The position numbers and the translations under genes are program-made. From the NCBI GenBank assembly GCA_937927415.1, contig CALBDS010000061.1, forward strand, positions 1 to 64,000: 64,000 nt of DNA. The letters run 5' to 3'. This DNA comes from an uncultured Rhodospirillaceae bacterium. GTDB lineage: Bacteria > Pseudomonadota > Alphaproteobacteria > Azospirillales > Azospirillaceae. Below, in pieces: positions 35,762 to 44,962 of the stretch. Every line of letters starts with the position of its first letter. The first letter of the stretch is position 1. The notes below the pieces were generated by a model that was not told where the DNA came from, ran no database searches, and saw only the letters and a program-made list of their open reading frames with translations.

Positions 35762-37741
35762 TTACACTTCGGTATCGGCCAGTGGCGCGCCATCGACCAC
35801 TTCCGGCACGGCCAGACGGTGCAGAACCATGCAACTCACGTCGTCGGACAGCGGGGTGCCGTCGGTGAAGGCCGCCACCGTGTCGAAGATGCGGCTGACC
35901 TGCACATCCGCCGCCATCGCCCCGGTGTTCAGCGAGGCCAGCAACCGTTCCTCCCCGAACGGCTCGCCGCTGGGGTTGCGGGCCTTGACCAGACCGTCGG
36001 TGTGAAGAATCAGCGTGTCTTCCGGCTCCAGCCGGATGCGGTCCTCGCCGTACAACTGCCCCGCCACACTGCCCAACCCCGGAGAGGCCCCCATCGGCAG
36101 CCGGTCGAGAATGCCGCCCGCGGTGATGCGGCAGGCGATGATGTGGTCGGCGTTGGCATAGCGCAACTCGCCGGTCACCCGGTCGTACACGCCATAGAAC
36201 AGGGACACCACCATGCCCAGCGGGTTCTGGTCGCACAGCCGGCCGTTCAGGGTGGTCAGCACCGCCCCCGGCGACGGGGACAGCGCCGCCACCTCCTGCA
36301 GGATGGTGCGGGTGACGGTCATGAAGGCGGCGGCGGCGATGCCGTGCCCGGCCACATCGCCCATCACCAGCGCCAGCCGGCGTTCGTCCAGGTCGAACAC
36401 GTCGAAGAAATCGCCCGCCACCCCCAGGGCCGGGGCCAGGGCGCCGAACACCTGATGATCCTCGTACGCCGGGAAGGCGCGGGGCAACAGCGACAGTTGC
36501 ATTTCCTGGGCGATGCGGCCGTCGTGTTCCATATGCTCCTGAGCGGCGCGCAGCTTCTCCCGCGTGTCTTCAAGCTCCGCACTGGTCACCTGCAAGGCGG
36601 CGTCAAGCCGTTCCTCGCGCGCTTCGGCCTCCCGCGCCATGGTGCGGAACACCCGCGCCAGCTCGCCCAGCTCGTCGGTACGGGCGGCGGCATCGTCGAG
36701 CACGAAGGGAATGAAGCGCCCGGCCTCCACCGCCGCCGCCGCTTCCAAAAGCCGGTTGACCGGCGCCATCTGGCGGCGGGCGAACGCCTTGGCGGCGAAC
36801 CAGCCCAGCGTACCCAACAGAATGGCGGCCAGAATCCCGGTCATCACCTGCACCCGCGCCGCATGGCCGGCGTGGGCGGTGCCGAGACGGACCAGCACGG
36901 CGCCGGTCACGGTCTGCCCGTCCATCACCGGCGCGGCCACCGCCACCTTGCGCGGCAGCAGGACGCTGCGCGCGGCGCGGTCGGCCAGAGCCGTGCGCAG
37001 GGTTTCCACCTCCGCCGACTCCAGCAGCGGCGCGTCTTCCCCGTTGGGAAGGCGGGCGCCGTGGGCCACGGTGCGCAAATCGGTGTTCAGCAGCCACACC
37101 GCTTCGATCCCGCCGCCGCCCAGCGCCGAATCCACCAGCCGTTCCAGCCCCAGCCGGCCCGCCAGATCGGACAGGCGGGCGGCATCGACGGTCACGCGCA
37201 CGATGCGCGGGCGATCGACGCCCGACACGGCCACCGACTTCACCGGCTTGCCGTCGCCGTCGCGGCGGCGCATGGGCTGGTCCACCGACGCGCCGCTGCG
37301 GCGCAGCAGGTCGCCAACTGTGCCCGGCCCGTCCTCTTCCGCGCCCAGCACCGGGTCGGGGCCGGGGGTGGTGTGGATGATGCCGCGGCCGCGGTTGTCG
37401 CTGACGGCGATGTCCTCGATCACGCTGGCGTCGGCGACGCTGCGCAGCCGGTCGGCCAGTTGCCGCGGCGTCAGCTTGGCGGTGTCGGCCACCGCCACCA
37501 GCTGGGCGGTCAGCAGCGCCTGGGCCAGGACCTGTTCGGCGACCAGCGCCTCGGCCTCGCGCGGCAGGCCGGTGGTCAGGGCGGCGGACCGCGCCAGAAC
37601 GCCCACCACCATCTCGCCGTCGGACGTGGCCTTGTCCAGCATGGCGCTGCGGGTGTGCCAGGCCAGAATGCCGGATGTCGCCAGCACCGCGGCCACGATC
37701 AACCCGGTGACCAAAAGGATGAGTTGCCGTTGAAACGTCAT
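35762..37741 (-). CDS. SpoIIE/RsbU-type serine phosphatase with HAMP and periplasmic sensor
   Basis: The 659-aa membrane protein has two spans (about residues 7-28 and 295-317) around a ~265-aa periplasmic sensor, then HAMP, a coiled coil and a PP2C-like SpoIIE domain with metal-binding Asp residues in VAGDFFDV, MGDVAGHG, HTDGLVKA and LSDDVSCM. Such enzymes dephosphorylate STAS-domain antagonists and so turn on partner-switching pathways. A STAS protein lies at 23523-23843 in the window, and an Hpt protein is divergent at 37957. The direct target is inferred only. Confidence 0.9.
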   Translation of the reverse strand: MTFQRQLILLVTGLIVAAVLATSGILAWHTRSAMLDKATSDGEMVVGVLARSAALTTGLPREAEALVAEQVLAQALLTAQLVAVADTAKLTPRQLADRLRSVADASVIEDIAVSDNRGRGIIHTTPGPDPVLGAEEDGPGTVGDLLRRSGASVDQPMRRRDGDGKPVKSVAVSGVDRPRIVRVTVDAARLSDLAGRLGLERLVDSALGGGGIEAVWLLNTDLRTVAHGARLPNGEDAPLLESAEVETLRTALADRAARSVLLPRKVAVAAPVMDGQTVTGAVLVRLGTAHAGHAARVQVMTGILAAILLGTLGWFAAKAFARRQMAPVNRLLEAAAAVEAGRFIPFVLDDAAARTDELGELARVFRTMAREAEAREERLDAALQVTSAELEDTREKLRAAQEHMEHDGRIAQEMQLSLLPRAFPAYEDHQVFGALAPALGVAGDFFDVFDLDERRLALVMGDVAGHGIAAAAFMTVTRTILQEVAALSPSPGAVLTTLNGRLCDQNPLGMVVSLFYGVYDRVTGELRYANADHIIACRITAGGILDRLPMGASPGLGSVAGQLYGEDRIRLEPEDTLILHTDGLVKARNPSGEPFGEERLLASLNTGAMAADVQVSRIFDTVAAFTDGTPLSDDVSCMVLHRLAVPEVVDGAPLADTEV

Positions 37742-37956
37742 GAAATCCGCCGGAAAGAGCGAGGCCCTGACCGCTTCTAGTAGAGCCGTGGCCGTCTGTC
37801 CAGTTCAGGAACGCTCGATCAACCCCCACGTCAAACATCTTCCTCTCTGCAACGTGTGTTCGGGCGTCGTTTCGCCGCAACGGCGCGCGGTTGACCGCCC
37901 CCGATCCGAACGGCAGGCTGTTCCTGCCACGTTCGCATCAAGCCGGGAGCCGCCGC

Positions 37957-38355
37957 GTGTCCGTCGTCGAAACCGCCGCCGAGTCCGCCCTGACCTGCAC
38001 GCCCTCCGGCCTGTGGCCCGCGGACGCCCCCGTTCTCGACACATCGGCCCTGCGCCACAATGTGGGCGACGCCGGCCCGCTGCTGCGCCAGCTCTACAGC
38101 CTGTTTCTGAAGAATGAGGACGAGTTGCGCACCACGCTGGAAGCCCGCCTGGACCATGACGACATGGCCGGGGCACGTCTGGCCGCCCATGCCGCCGCCG
38201 GAGCCGCCCGGACCGCCGGGGCCGGGCAACTGGCCTCCCTCTGCACGCTGATCGAAGAGGCAACCCGCCATGGCGACACGGCCCTGGCCCGCCATGCCGC
38301 CGCCCATCTGGCCGCAGCACTGGACGCCGTGCGGTCGGAAGTGGCGCGGGTTTAA
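37957..38355 (+). CDS. Histidine phosphotransfer (Hpt) domain protein
   Basis: The 132-aa helical protein has the Hpt motif as RLAAHAAAGAARTAGA with His about 78. Preceding helices (LLRQLYSLFLKNEDELRTTLEAR) match the four-helix bundle. Hpt proteins relay phosphate between hybrid kinases and response regulators. The GTG at 37957 follows GGGAG. It is divergent from the SpoIIE phosphatase gene; no hybrid kinase adjoins it. Confidence 0.75.
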   Translation: MSVVETAAESALTCTPSGLWPADAPVLDTSALRHNVGDAGPLLRQLYSLFLKNEDELRTTLEARLDHDDMAGARLAAHAAAGAARTAGAGQLASLCTLIEEATRHGDTALARHAAAHLAAALDAVRSEVARV

Positions 38356-38364
38356 CGGCCCGCC

Positions 38365-39234
38365 TTACCCGGCGGCATCGCCCCCGCACACCAGGCCCCC
38401 ACACACCAAATGGTGCAGGACGATGCCGCTGGTGGTGGCGACGTTCAGGGAATCGAAACCGGCGGCCATGGGAATCCGCACCGTGCGCGTGCGCGCCAGC
38501 ACCGCCGCCGGCAACCCCGGCCCCTCCGATCCCAACAGCAGCGCCACCCGGTCGGGGCGGGCAAGGCGGCTCAGCGGTTCGGCCCCCGCCGGGCTGAGGG
38601 ACAGGACGGTGAACCCGTGCCGTTCCAGCACCGCCACCGGATCCTCCCCCGCCGCCAGCCGGGCAAAGGGAACCCGCAAGGTCGCCCCCACCGACACCCG
38701 CGTCGCCTTGCGGTACAGCGGATCGCAGCAGCCGGAGTCCAGAATCACCCCGTCGGCAGCGAACGCGGCGGCGTTGCGGAAGATGCCGCCCATGTTGTCA
38801 TGGTTGCCGATGCCGCAGGGAACCACCACCAGCGCCCGTGGTCCCAGCCCGACCAGCAGGGAGTCGGCCGATACCGGGTCCGCCTGCCGCCCCAGCGCCA
38901 GGATGCCCCGGTGCAGCGGAAACCCGACGATGGCGTCCAACACCGCCTGTTCGGCGGCATAGACCGGCACATCGTCCGGCAACCCGGCCCACAGCGGCTC
39001 CAGCGCCGCCACCCGCTTGGCCGCCAGCAGCAGCGACAGGGGCCGGTGGCGCGTCTGCCCCACCAGAAGATGGCGCAACACCACCTCCCCTTCCGCGATG
39101 AAACAGCCGTCCCGGCCCACAAGATCACGCTCGCGCACGTCGCGGTAGGCGGCGATGCGCGGATCGGACGGGTCGGTGATGGTGATGACGGCGGGCACCG
39201 GAATCCCCTTTTCCTCGGCAAAGACGGCACCCAT
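38365..39234 (-). CDS. TrmH/SpoU-family RNA 2'-O-methyltransferase
   Basis: The 289-aa protein has an N-terminal substrate domain and the SPOUT motifs: N in GIGNHDNMGGIFRNAAAF, LLGSEGPGLP, and RIPMAAGFDSLNVATTSGI. These form the trefoil knot that binds S-adenosylmethionine. Family members methylate the 2'-OH of a tRNA or rRNA nucleotide; which one cannot be told. Two 20-bp direct repeats lie just upstream. Confidence 0.92.
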   Translation of the reverse strand: MGAVFAEEKGIPVPAVITITDPSDPRIAAYRDVRERDLVGRDGCFIAEGEVVLRHLLVGQTRHRPLSLLLAAKRVAALEPLWAGLPDDVPVYAAEQAVLDAIVGFPLHRGILALGRQADPVSADSLLVGLGPRALVVVPCGIGNHDNMGGIFRNAAAFAADGVILDSGCCDPLYRKATRVSVGATLRVPFARLAAGEDPVAVLERHGFTVLSLSPAGAEPLSRLARPDRVALLLGSEGPGLPAAVLARTRTVRIPMAAGFDSLNVATTSGIVLHHLVCGGLVCGGDAAG

Positions 39235-39253
39235 AGCACGGCGGGACCGCCGC

Positions 39254-39296
39254 GCGGGACGCCTCGTGTTAAACAGGCGGGACGCCTCGTGTTAAA
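39254..39296. repeat. Two 20-bp direct repeats, period 23
   Basis: An identical 20-bp unit occurs at 39254-39273 and 39277-39296 in the gap between the divergent trmH-like and tetR-like genes. It may be a regulatory iteron or a slippage duplication. Confidence 0.6.
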
Positions 39297-39351
39297 ATTG
39301 TGATAACGGGGGCTGGACAGGCGAAGCCGCGCGGCCTATATCGCACCGCAT

Positions 39352-39373
39352 GGTAAGTGAGCGTTTACTTACC
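39352..39373. promoter_or_regulatory. Probable TetR operator of the RND efflux operon
   Basis: GGTAAGT at 39352-39358 and ACTTACC at 39367-39373 are exact inverted copies around an 8-base centre. The site lies 19 bases before the preferred start of the TetR-type gene, typical of an autoregulated efflux operon. This placement also argues against the earlier start at 39350. Confidence 0.65.
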
Positions 39374-39391
39374 AGAACGAAAGTGACCGGC

Positions 39392-40123
39392 ATGCCCCCA
39401 CCGCGCCTTGACAGCACCGAACGCCGGCTGGCGATCCTGGAAGCGGCCCTGCCGCTGTTCGCCGCCAAGGGCTTCGCCGCGACCACCACGCGCGAAATCG
39501 CCCAGGCCGCCGGCGTGTCCGAAGCCCTGATCTTCAAGCATTTCCCCAGCAAGCAGGCGCTTTACGAGGCCATGTTCACCGCCTGCCTGGAGGGGGACGA
39601 GGAATTCGCCCGCCTGATGGACCGGCCGCCCAGCGCCCGCACGCTGGTGGCGCTCATCGCCGGGCTGGTCCGCTATTTCATGATCGAGGTTCCGGCCATC
39701 CCCAACGAGTTGGCCCGCCACCGTCTGCTGATCACCAGCTTTCTCGAAGACGGGGAATTCGCCCATCAGGTCTTTCTGTGGGTGGCGCGCACCGTGCATC
39801 CCACGGTGGAGGCATCGCTTGCCGCCGCCGCGGCCGAGGGGGATATTGTCCCCCTGCCGGCGGAGGGTTACACCGGCACCGGCCACGGGATATGGTTCGC
39901 CCATCTGTTCAGCGCCTCGCTGGCCACCGCCTGCCTGCCGGGGCGCAAGCTGGTTCCCTATGCCTGCTCCGACGCCGAAGTCGGTCGGCAGGCCGCATGG
40001 TTCATTCTCCGCGGGCTGGGCATGAAGGACGACGTCATCGCCGCCTGCGCCGACGAGGGTCTGCTCAGCATGGCCCTTCCCCCACCCTCTTCCAAGACGC
40101 CCAGCCAGAGAGGCCCATCGTGA
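39392..40123 (+). CDS. TetR/AcrR-family regulator of the efflux operon
   Basis: The ~243-aa protein has an N-terminal helix-turn-helix (AALPLFAAKGFAATTTREIAQAAGVSEALIFKHFPSK) followed by an all-helical ligand domain. It is the first gene of an operon with an RND adaptor and pump, and its stop overlaps the adaptor start by GTGA. It most likely represses the operon through the palindrome at 39352 until a drug or metabolite binds. The frame is open to 39350, but that would place the operator inside the coding region. Confidence 0.9.
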   Translation: MPPPRLDSTERRLAILEAALPLFAAKGFAATTTREIAQAAGVSEALIFKHFPSKQALYEAMFTACLEGDEEFARLMDRPPSARTLVALIAGLVRYFMIEVPAIPNELARHRLLITSFLEDGEFAHQVFLWVARTVHPTVEASLAAAAAEGDIVPLPAEGYTGTGHGIWFAHLFSASLATACLPGRKLVPYACSDAEVGRQAAWFILRGLGMKDDVIAACADEGLLSMALPPPSSKTPSQRGPS

Positions 40124-41313
40124 GCACGCCGACCTCTTCCACTCCTCCCTCCTCCGGATCGCCGGAACGTCGGCCGGCGCGGCGCGGCGCACGGGTGTTC
40201 GCCGTCATCGTGGCGCTGGTCATCGTCGGGCTGCTGCTGGGGGGGCTGTACGCCTTCCGCAACATGCGCGATCAGGCCATCGCCAATTTCTTCGCCGGCA
40301 ACAAACCGCCCCCCACCCCGGTTGCCGTGGCCGAGGCGCGCACGGAAACCGTTCCCCGCTTCATGTCGGCCATCGGCACCCTGACCGCCCGCCGTCAGGT
40401 GACGGTGGCGCCGGAAGTGGCGGGCCGGGTGGTGGAAATCGCCTTCGAATCCGGCGCGTCCGTCCCCGCCGGGGCCAAGCTGATCCAGTTGAACGACGCC
40501 ATCGAACAGGGTGAACTGGGCGCGCTCCAGGCCCAGGCGAAGCTGGCGTCCATCAACCTGGACCGCGCCCGCGACCTGCGCAGCCGCCAGGCCGGGCCGC
40601 AGACCAACGTGGACCAGTATCAGGCCCAGCTTGACGAGATGAACGCCAACATCCGCAAGACCCAGGCGACCATCGCGCAAAAGCTGATCCGCGCACCGTT
40701 CGCCGGCGATCTGGGCATCCGTCAGGTCAATGTGGGCGATTACGTCGGCCCCGGCATGGCCATCGTCACCCTGACCGACCTGTCCCGGCTGTTCGTCAAC
40801 TTCACTCTGCCGGAACAGGCGCTGCCCCGCCTGTCCATCGGGCAGGCCGTGCGGGTGATGACCGACGCCTTCCCCGGCCGCAACTTCGACGCCGTCATCA
40901 CCACCATCGAACCGCAGGTCACCACCGATACCCGCACCATCAAGGTGCAGGCGACGGTCGAGAACGCCGAACGGCTGATCCGTCCCGGCATGTTCGCCCA
41001 TGTGGAGGTGGTGGAGCCGCCGCAGCCCGACACGCTGGTGGTGCCGGAAACCGCGGTGGATTACACCGTCTATGGTGATTCCGTGTTCGTGGTGCACGCC
41101 AAGACCGACGCCCAGGGCAAGGAAACGCTGAGCGTTTCCCGCGTGCCGGTCAAGACCGGCCCCCGTCACACCAACATGGTGGAAATCCTCGACGGGCTGA
41201 AACCCGGCGACCGGGTGGTGGTGTCGGGCCAGCTCAAGCTGTCCGAAGGGGCCGCGGTGGCGATCGCCGACAAGAACGCGCTGGTCCCCCCCGGCAAACT
41301 GCCGCTCAACTGA
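40120..41313 (+). CDS. RND efflux periplasmic adaptor (membrane fusion protein)
   Basis: The 397-aa protein has an N-terminal membrane anchor (about residues 27-48), a lipoyl-like half (VAPEVAGRVVEIAFESGASVPAG), a short coiled-coil hairpin, a second lipoyl half (RAPFAGDLGIRQVNVGDYV) and a beta-barrel with RPGMFAHVEV. It links the inner-membrane pump to an outer-membrane channel, which is not encoded here. The start is a GTG overlapping the regulator stop. Confidence 0.95.
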   Translation: MSTPTSSTPPSSGSPERRPARRGARVFAVIVALVIVGLLLGGLYAFRNMRDQAIANFFAGNKPPPTPVAVAEARTETVPRFMSAIGTLTARRQVTVAPEVAGRVVEIAFESGASVPAGAKLIQLNDAIEQGELGALQAQAKLASINLDRARDLRSRQAGPQTNVDQYQAQLDEMNANIRKTQATIAQKLIRAPFAGDLGIRQVNVGDYVGPGMAIVTLTDLSRLFVNFTLPEQALPRLSIGQAVRVMTDAFPGRNFDAVITTIEPQVTTDTRTIKVQATVENAERLIRPGMFAHVEVVEPPQPDTLVVPETAVDYTVYGDSVFVVHAKTDAQGKETLSVSRVPVKTGPRHTNMVEILDGLKPGDRVVVSGQLKLSEGAAVAIADKNALVPPGKLPLN

Positions 41314-41331
41314 CGGCGGAGACGAAGCACC

Positions 41332-44300
41332 ATGGCTTTTACCGATATCTTCATCCGCCGCCCGATTCTGTCGGTGGTGGTCAGTCTGCTGATCTTCCTG
41401 GTCGGGCTCAGGGCGTTCACCGAACTGCCCATCCGCCAGTACCCGGAACTGAAGAACACCGTCATCACCATCACCACCGCCTATCCCGGCGCCTCGCCCG
41501 ATCTGATGCAGGGGTTCATCACCACCCCCATCGAACAGGCGGTGGCCAGTGCCGAAGGCATCGATTACCTGACCTCCTCCTCCACCCAGGGGCAGAGTCT
41601 GGTGACCGCGTACATCCGGCTGAACTTCGACCCCAACGTCGCCATGACCGACGTGATGGCGAAGGTGCAGCAGGTGAAATACCAGCTTCCCCGCGAAGCC
41701 AACGACCCGGTGATCCTGAAGAGCACGGGTGAAACCACCTCGCTGCTCTATATGGGCTTTTCCAGCGAACAGCTTTCCGGCGCGGCCATTTCCGACTATC
41801 TGACCCGCGTGATCCAACCCCAGCTTGCCACCGTTAACGGTGTGGCGTCGGCCAAGATCCTGGGCGGGCAGACCTTCGCCATGCGGCTGTGGCTGGATCC
41901 GGTGCGCATGGCCGCCCGCAACATCTCCACCAGCGACGTCACCGCCGCCATCCAGGCCAACAATTTCCAGTCGGCGCCGGGGCAGGCCAAGGGCGTCTTC
42001 ACCATCACCAACGTCACCGCCAACACCGGCCTGACCGACGTGGATCAGTTCCGCGACATGATCGTCAAGGCAAAGGACGGGGCGCTGGTGCGGGTGCGCG
42101 ACATCGGCACCGTGGAACTGGGGGCCAAAAGCGCCGACGCATCGGTGTCGATGAACGGGCAGCAGGCGATCTTCATCGGTGTGGATTCCACCCCCACCGG
42201 CAACCCGCTGACCATCGTGTCCGACATCCGCAAGATGGTGCCGGAGATCAAGCGCAACCTGCCGCCGTCCATGAAGATGGACATCGTTTACGACAGCACC
42301 CGCTTCATCGAAGCCTCCATCGCCGAGGTGGAAAAGACCCTGATCGAGGCCATCGGCATCGTGATCGTGGTGATCTTCCTGTTCCTCGGGTCGTTCCGGT
42401 CGGTTCTGATCCCCGTGGTCACCATCCCGCTGTCGATCATCGGGGCCGGCATCTTCATGCTGGGCATGGGGTTCTCGATCAACCTGCTGACGCTGCTGGC
42501 CATGGTGCTGGCCATCGGTCTGGTGGTGGACGACGCCATCGTGGTGGTGGAAAACGTCCACCGCCATCTGGAAGAGGGCAAAAGCCCGGTGGAATCGGCG
42601 GTCATCGGCGCACGGGAAATCGTGGCGCCGGTCATTTCCATGACCATCACCCTGGCCGCGGTCTATGCCCCCATCGGCTTCCTCAGCGGCCTGACCGGGG
42701 CGCTGTTCAAGGAATTCGCCTTCACCCTGGCGGCGTCGGTCATCATCTCGGGCATCGTGGCGCTCACGCTGTCGCCCATGATGTGCTCGGCCATCCTGAC
42801 GTCGGAGATGAACGAGACGCGCTTCGCCCGCTTTGTCGATCACACCTTCGACAAGCTGACCCGCTGGTACGGGCGGCGGCTGTCGGGGGCGCTGAACCAC
42901 CGCGGGGCGGTTCTGGTGTTCGCGGTGGGCATTCTGGTCAGCGTCGGCTTCCTGTTCATGAACGTCATGTCGGAACTGGCGCCGGAAGAGGATCAGGGCG
43001 TGCTGTTCGGCATCACCAAGGCGCCGCAATACGCCAACCTCGATTATATCGACGTCTACGGCGCCCAGATGGACGCGGTGTTCGCCAACTATGCCGAAAC
43101 CGACACCCGTTTCGTGGTCAACGGCGCCATGTCGCTGACCCAGGGTTTCGCCGGCATGATCCTGAAGCCGTGGGATGAACGCGCCAAATCGGCCAAGCAG
43201 CTTCAGCCCGAGGTTCAGGGCGCCCTGTCCAGCATCAGCGGCATGAGCATCTTTCTGGTGTCGCCGCCGGCCCTGCCCGGCTCGTCGGGCGGTCTGCCGG
43301 TGCAGATGGTCATCAACTCGTCGGGTGATTACCGCACCATCTTCGACGCCATGGAGCGGATCAAGAAGGCCGCGCAGGCAAGCGGCATGTTCATCGTCAC
43401 CGACAGCGATCTGCAATACGACAGCCCGGTCATCCGCTTTTCCATCGACCGCAGCAAGGCCGCGGATCTGGGGATGAGCATGTCCACCATCGGCAACACC
43501 CTGGGCACGCTGCTGGGCGGCAACTATGTCAATCGCTTCAACCTCAACGGCCGCTCGTACGAGGTGATCCCGCAGGTGCCGCGGTCGCTGCGCCTGACGC
43601 CTGACGACCTGACCCGCTATTACGTGCCAACCGCCAGCGGCCAGCAGATCCCGCTGTCCACCGTGGTGTCGATCCGCACCGACGTGGAACCCAACGCCCT
43701 GACCAAATACAACCAGCTTCCCTCCGCCACCTTCCAGGCGGTGCCGATGCCGGGCGTGACCATGGGACAGGCGGTGGACTTCCTCGAAGCCCAGGCGCGC
43801 GAACAGCTCCCATCCGGCTTCAGCCACTCCTTCCTCAGCGAATCCCGCCAGTACGTGACCGAAGGAAACCAGTTGATCCTGACCTTCGTGTTCGCCCTGA
43901 TCGTCATCTATCTGGTGCTGGCGGCCCAGTTCGAATCCCTGCGCGACCCGCTGGTGATCCTGGTGACGGTGCCTATGTCGATCTGCGGCGCACTGCTGCC
44001 GCTGTTCTTCGGGCTGGCGACCATGAACATCTACACCCAGGTCGGGCTGGTCACGCTGATCGGGCTGATTTCCAAGCACGGCATCCTGATGGCGGAATTC
44101 GCCCGCGAGATGCAGATCAACGAGGGGCTGGACCGCCGCGCCGCCATCGAACATGCCGCCGCCGTGCGTCTGCGCCCGATCCTGATGACCACCGCCGCCA
44201 TGGTGGTCGGCCTGCTGCCCCTGCTCAGCGCCAAGGGGGCCGGGGCGGCCAGCCGCTTCTCCATCGGGCTGGTGATCGTGGCGGGGATGCTGATCGGCAC

Positions 44301-44406
44301 CCTGTTCACCCTGTTCGTCCTGCCCGCCGTCTATACGGTGCTGGCCAAGGACCACCGCAGCGATGCCACCTCGCGCCGGGCCACGGAAATCGCGGCCCTG
44401 TCGTAA
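41332..44406 (+). CDS. RND multidrug efflux permease (HAE1 family)
   Basis: The 1024-aa protein has the usual AcrB-like layout: the N-terminal span FIRRPILSVVVSLLIFLVG, two large periplasmic loops and twelve membrane spans. The proton-relay Asp pair lies in LAIGLVVDDAIVVVENVHRH. It exports hydrophobic compounds using the proton gradient together with the upstream adaptor. Substrates are unknown. A strong terminator ends the operon, so the outer-membrane factor must come from elsewhere. Confidence 0.97.
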   Translation: MAFTDIFIRRPILSVVVSLLIFLVGLRAFTELPIRQYPELKNTVITITTAYPGASPDLMQGFITTPIEQAVASAEGIDYLTSSSTQGQSLVTAYIRLNFDPNVAMTDVMAKVQQVKYQLPREANDPVILKSTGETTSLLYMGFSSEQLSGAAISDYLTRVIQPQLATVNGVASAKILGGQTFAMRLWLDPVRMAARNISTSDVTAAIQANNFQSAPGQAKGVFTITNVTANTGLTDVDQFRDMIVKAKDGALVRVRDIGTVELGAKSADASVSMNGQQAIFIGVDSTPTGNPLTIVSDIRKMVPEIKRNLPPSMKMDIVYDSTRFIEASIAEVEKTLIEAIGIVIVVIFLFLGSFRSVLIPVVTIPLSIIGAGIFMLGMGFSINLLTLLAMVLAIGLVVDDAIVVVENVHRHLEEGKSPVESAVIGAREIVAPVISMTITLAAVYAPIGFLSGLTGALFKEFAFTLAASVIISGIVALTLSPMMCSAILTSEMNETRFARFVDHTFDKLTRWYGRRLSGALNHRGAVLVFAVGILVSVGFLFMNVMSELAPEEDQGVLFGITKAPQYANLDYIDVYGAQMDAVFANYAETDTRFVVNGAMSLTQGFAGMILKPWDERAKSAKQLQPEVQGALSSISGMSIFLVSPPALPGSSGGLPVQMVINSSGDYRTIFDAMERIKKAAQASGMFIVTDSDLQYDSPVIRFSIDRSKAADLGMSMSTIGNTLGTLLGGNYVNRFNLNGRSYEVIPQVPRSLRLTPDDLTRYYVPTASGQQIPLSTVVSIRTDVEPNALTKYNQLPSATFQAVPMPGVTMGQAVDFLEAQAREQLPSGFSHSFLSESRQYVTEGNQLILTFVFALIVIYLVLAAQFESLRDPLVILVTVPMSICGALLPLFFGLATMNIYTQVGLVTLIGLISKHGILMAEFAREMQINEGLDRRAAIEHAAAVRLRPILMTTAAMVVGLLPLLSAKGAGAASRFSIGLVIVAGMLIGTLFTLFVLPAVYTVLAKDHRSDATSRRATEIAALS

Positions 44407-44449
44407 GGGGGGCTTCGGGCGGACAACGCCCTGAAGGGCGATAAGACCA

Positions 44450-44481
44450 GGGGGGCGGACGATCCGCCCCCCTTTCTTTTT
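44450..44481 (+). terminator. Rho-independent terminator of the efflux operon
   Basis: GGGGGGCGGA at 44450-44459 pairs with TCCGCCCCCC at 44463-44472, with a tight 3-base loop and a following TTTCTTTTT. It ends the tetR-adaptor-pump unit 44 bases past the stop. Confidence 0.88.
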
Positions 44482-44498
44482 GACCTCTCACCCCTCCC

Positions 44499-44729
44499 TT
44501 ATCCCACAGGGGGACGGGAGGCTGGCGCGAAGGGGTTGTGCAGGGCCGGGCCGAACGCCGCTTCCCGCGACCGGCGCCACGCCGCGATGTTGCCGGCCCC
44601 CTCCTGTCCCATGGTCACTCCCTGAACCTGAGGGCGCCCCTCCAGCCAGACGCGCAGATCCTGTTCGAAAGCGGCCCTTTCGGCATCGCCGGCGTCCAGG
44701 TCGATGGTGACGGTCAGAACGGTTTTCAT
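44499..44729 (-). CDS. Small hypothetical protein, 76 aa
   Basis: The ATG at 44729 has an excellent GGAGGACAAGG site. The protein begins with a beta strand (MKTVLTVTIDLDAGD), then a helix and a second strand (PQVQGVTMGQEG), like a ferredoxin-like half fold, and ends in a Pro-rich tail. No family recognised. Confidence 0.6.
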   Translation of the reverse strand: MKTVLTVTIDLDAGDAERAAFEQDLRVWLEGRPQVQGVTMGQEGAGNIAAWRRSREAAFGPALHNPFAPASRPPVG

Positions 44730-44962
44730 CCTTGTCCTCCTGCCATTGTTGTACGGCAATCACGCGCCCCAACCTCTTCAACACAAAAAGACTTGGCTTT
44801 GTTTCCAGACAGAATGCCGCACATGCCCTCAGAGCGGGCCGCTATTCTGCAAAGGACTTTTGCAAACCGCATCGCAATTCGAAAGGCACCTGACCGTCAT
44901 TGCAGAAAATGACATTCCTCTTTTGTCTATGGCAGGGATGGTTAAACAGGGGATGGTGTGGT

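Noticed and set aside
39958..44355. Very long minus-strand open frame opposite the RND adaptor and pump
   Set aside because: Same reason: the plus strand encodes clear efflux proteins, and the minus translation has no domain and biased composition.
44730..44962. Gene between the 76-aa protein and the cyclase
   Set aside because: Open frames here are short, lack ribosome-binding sites and overlap the start of the opposite gene.
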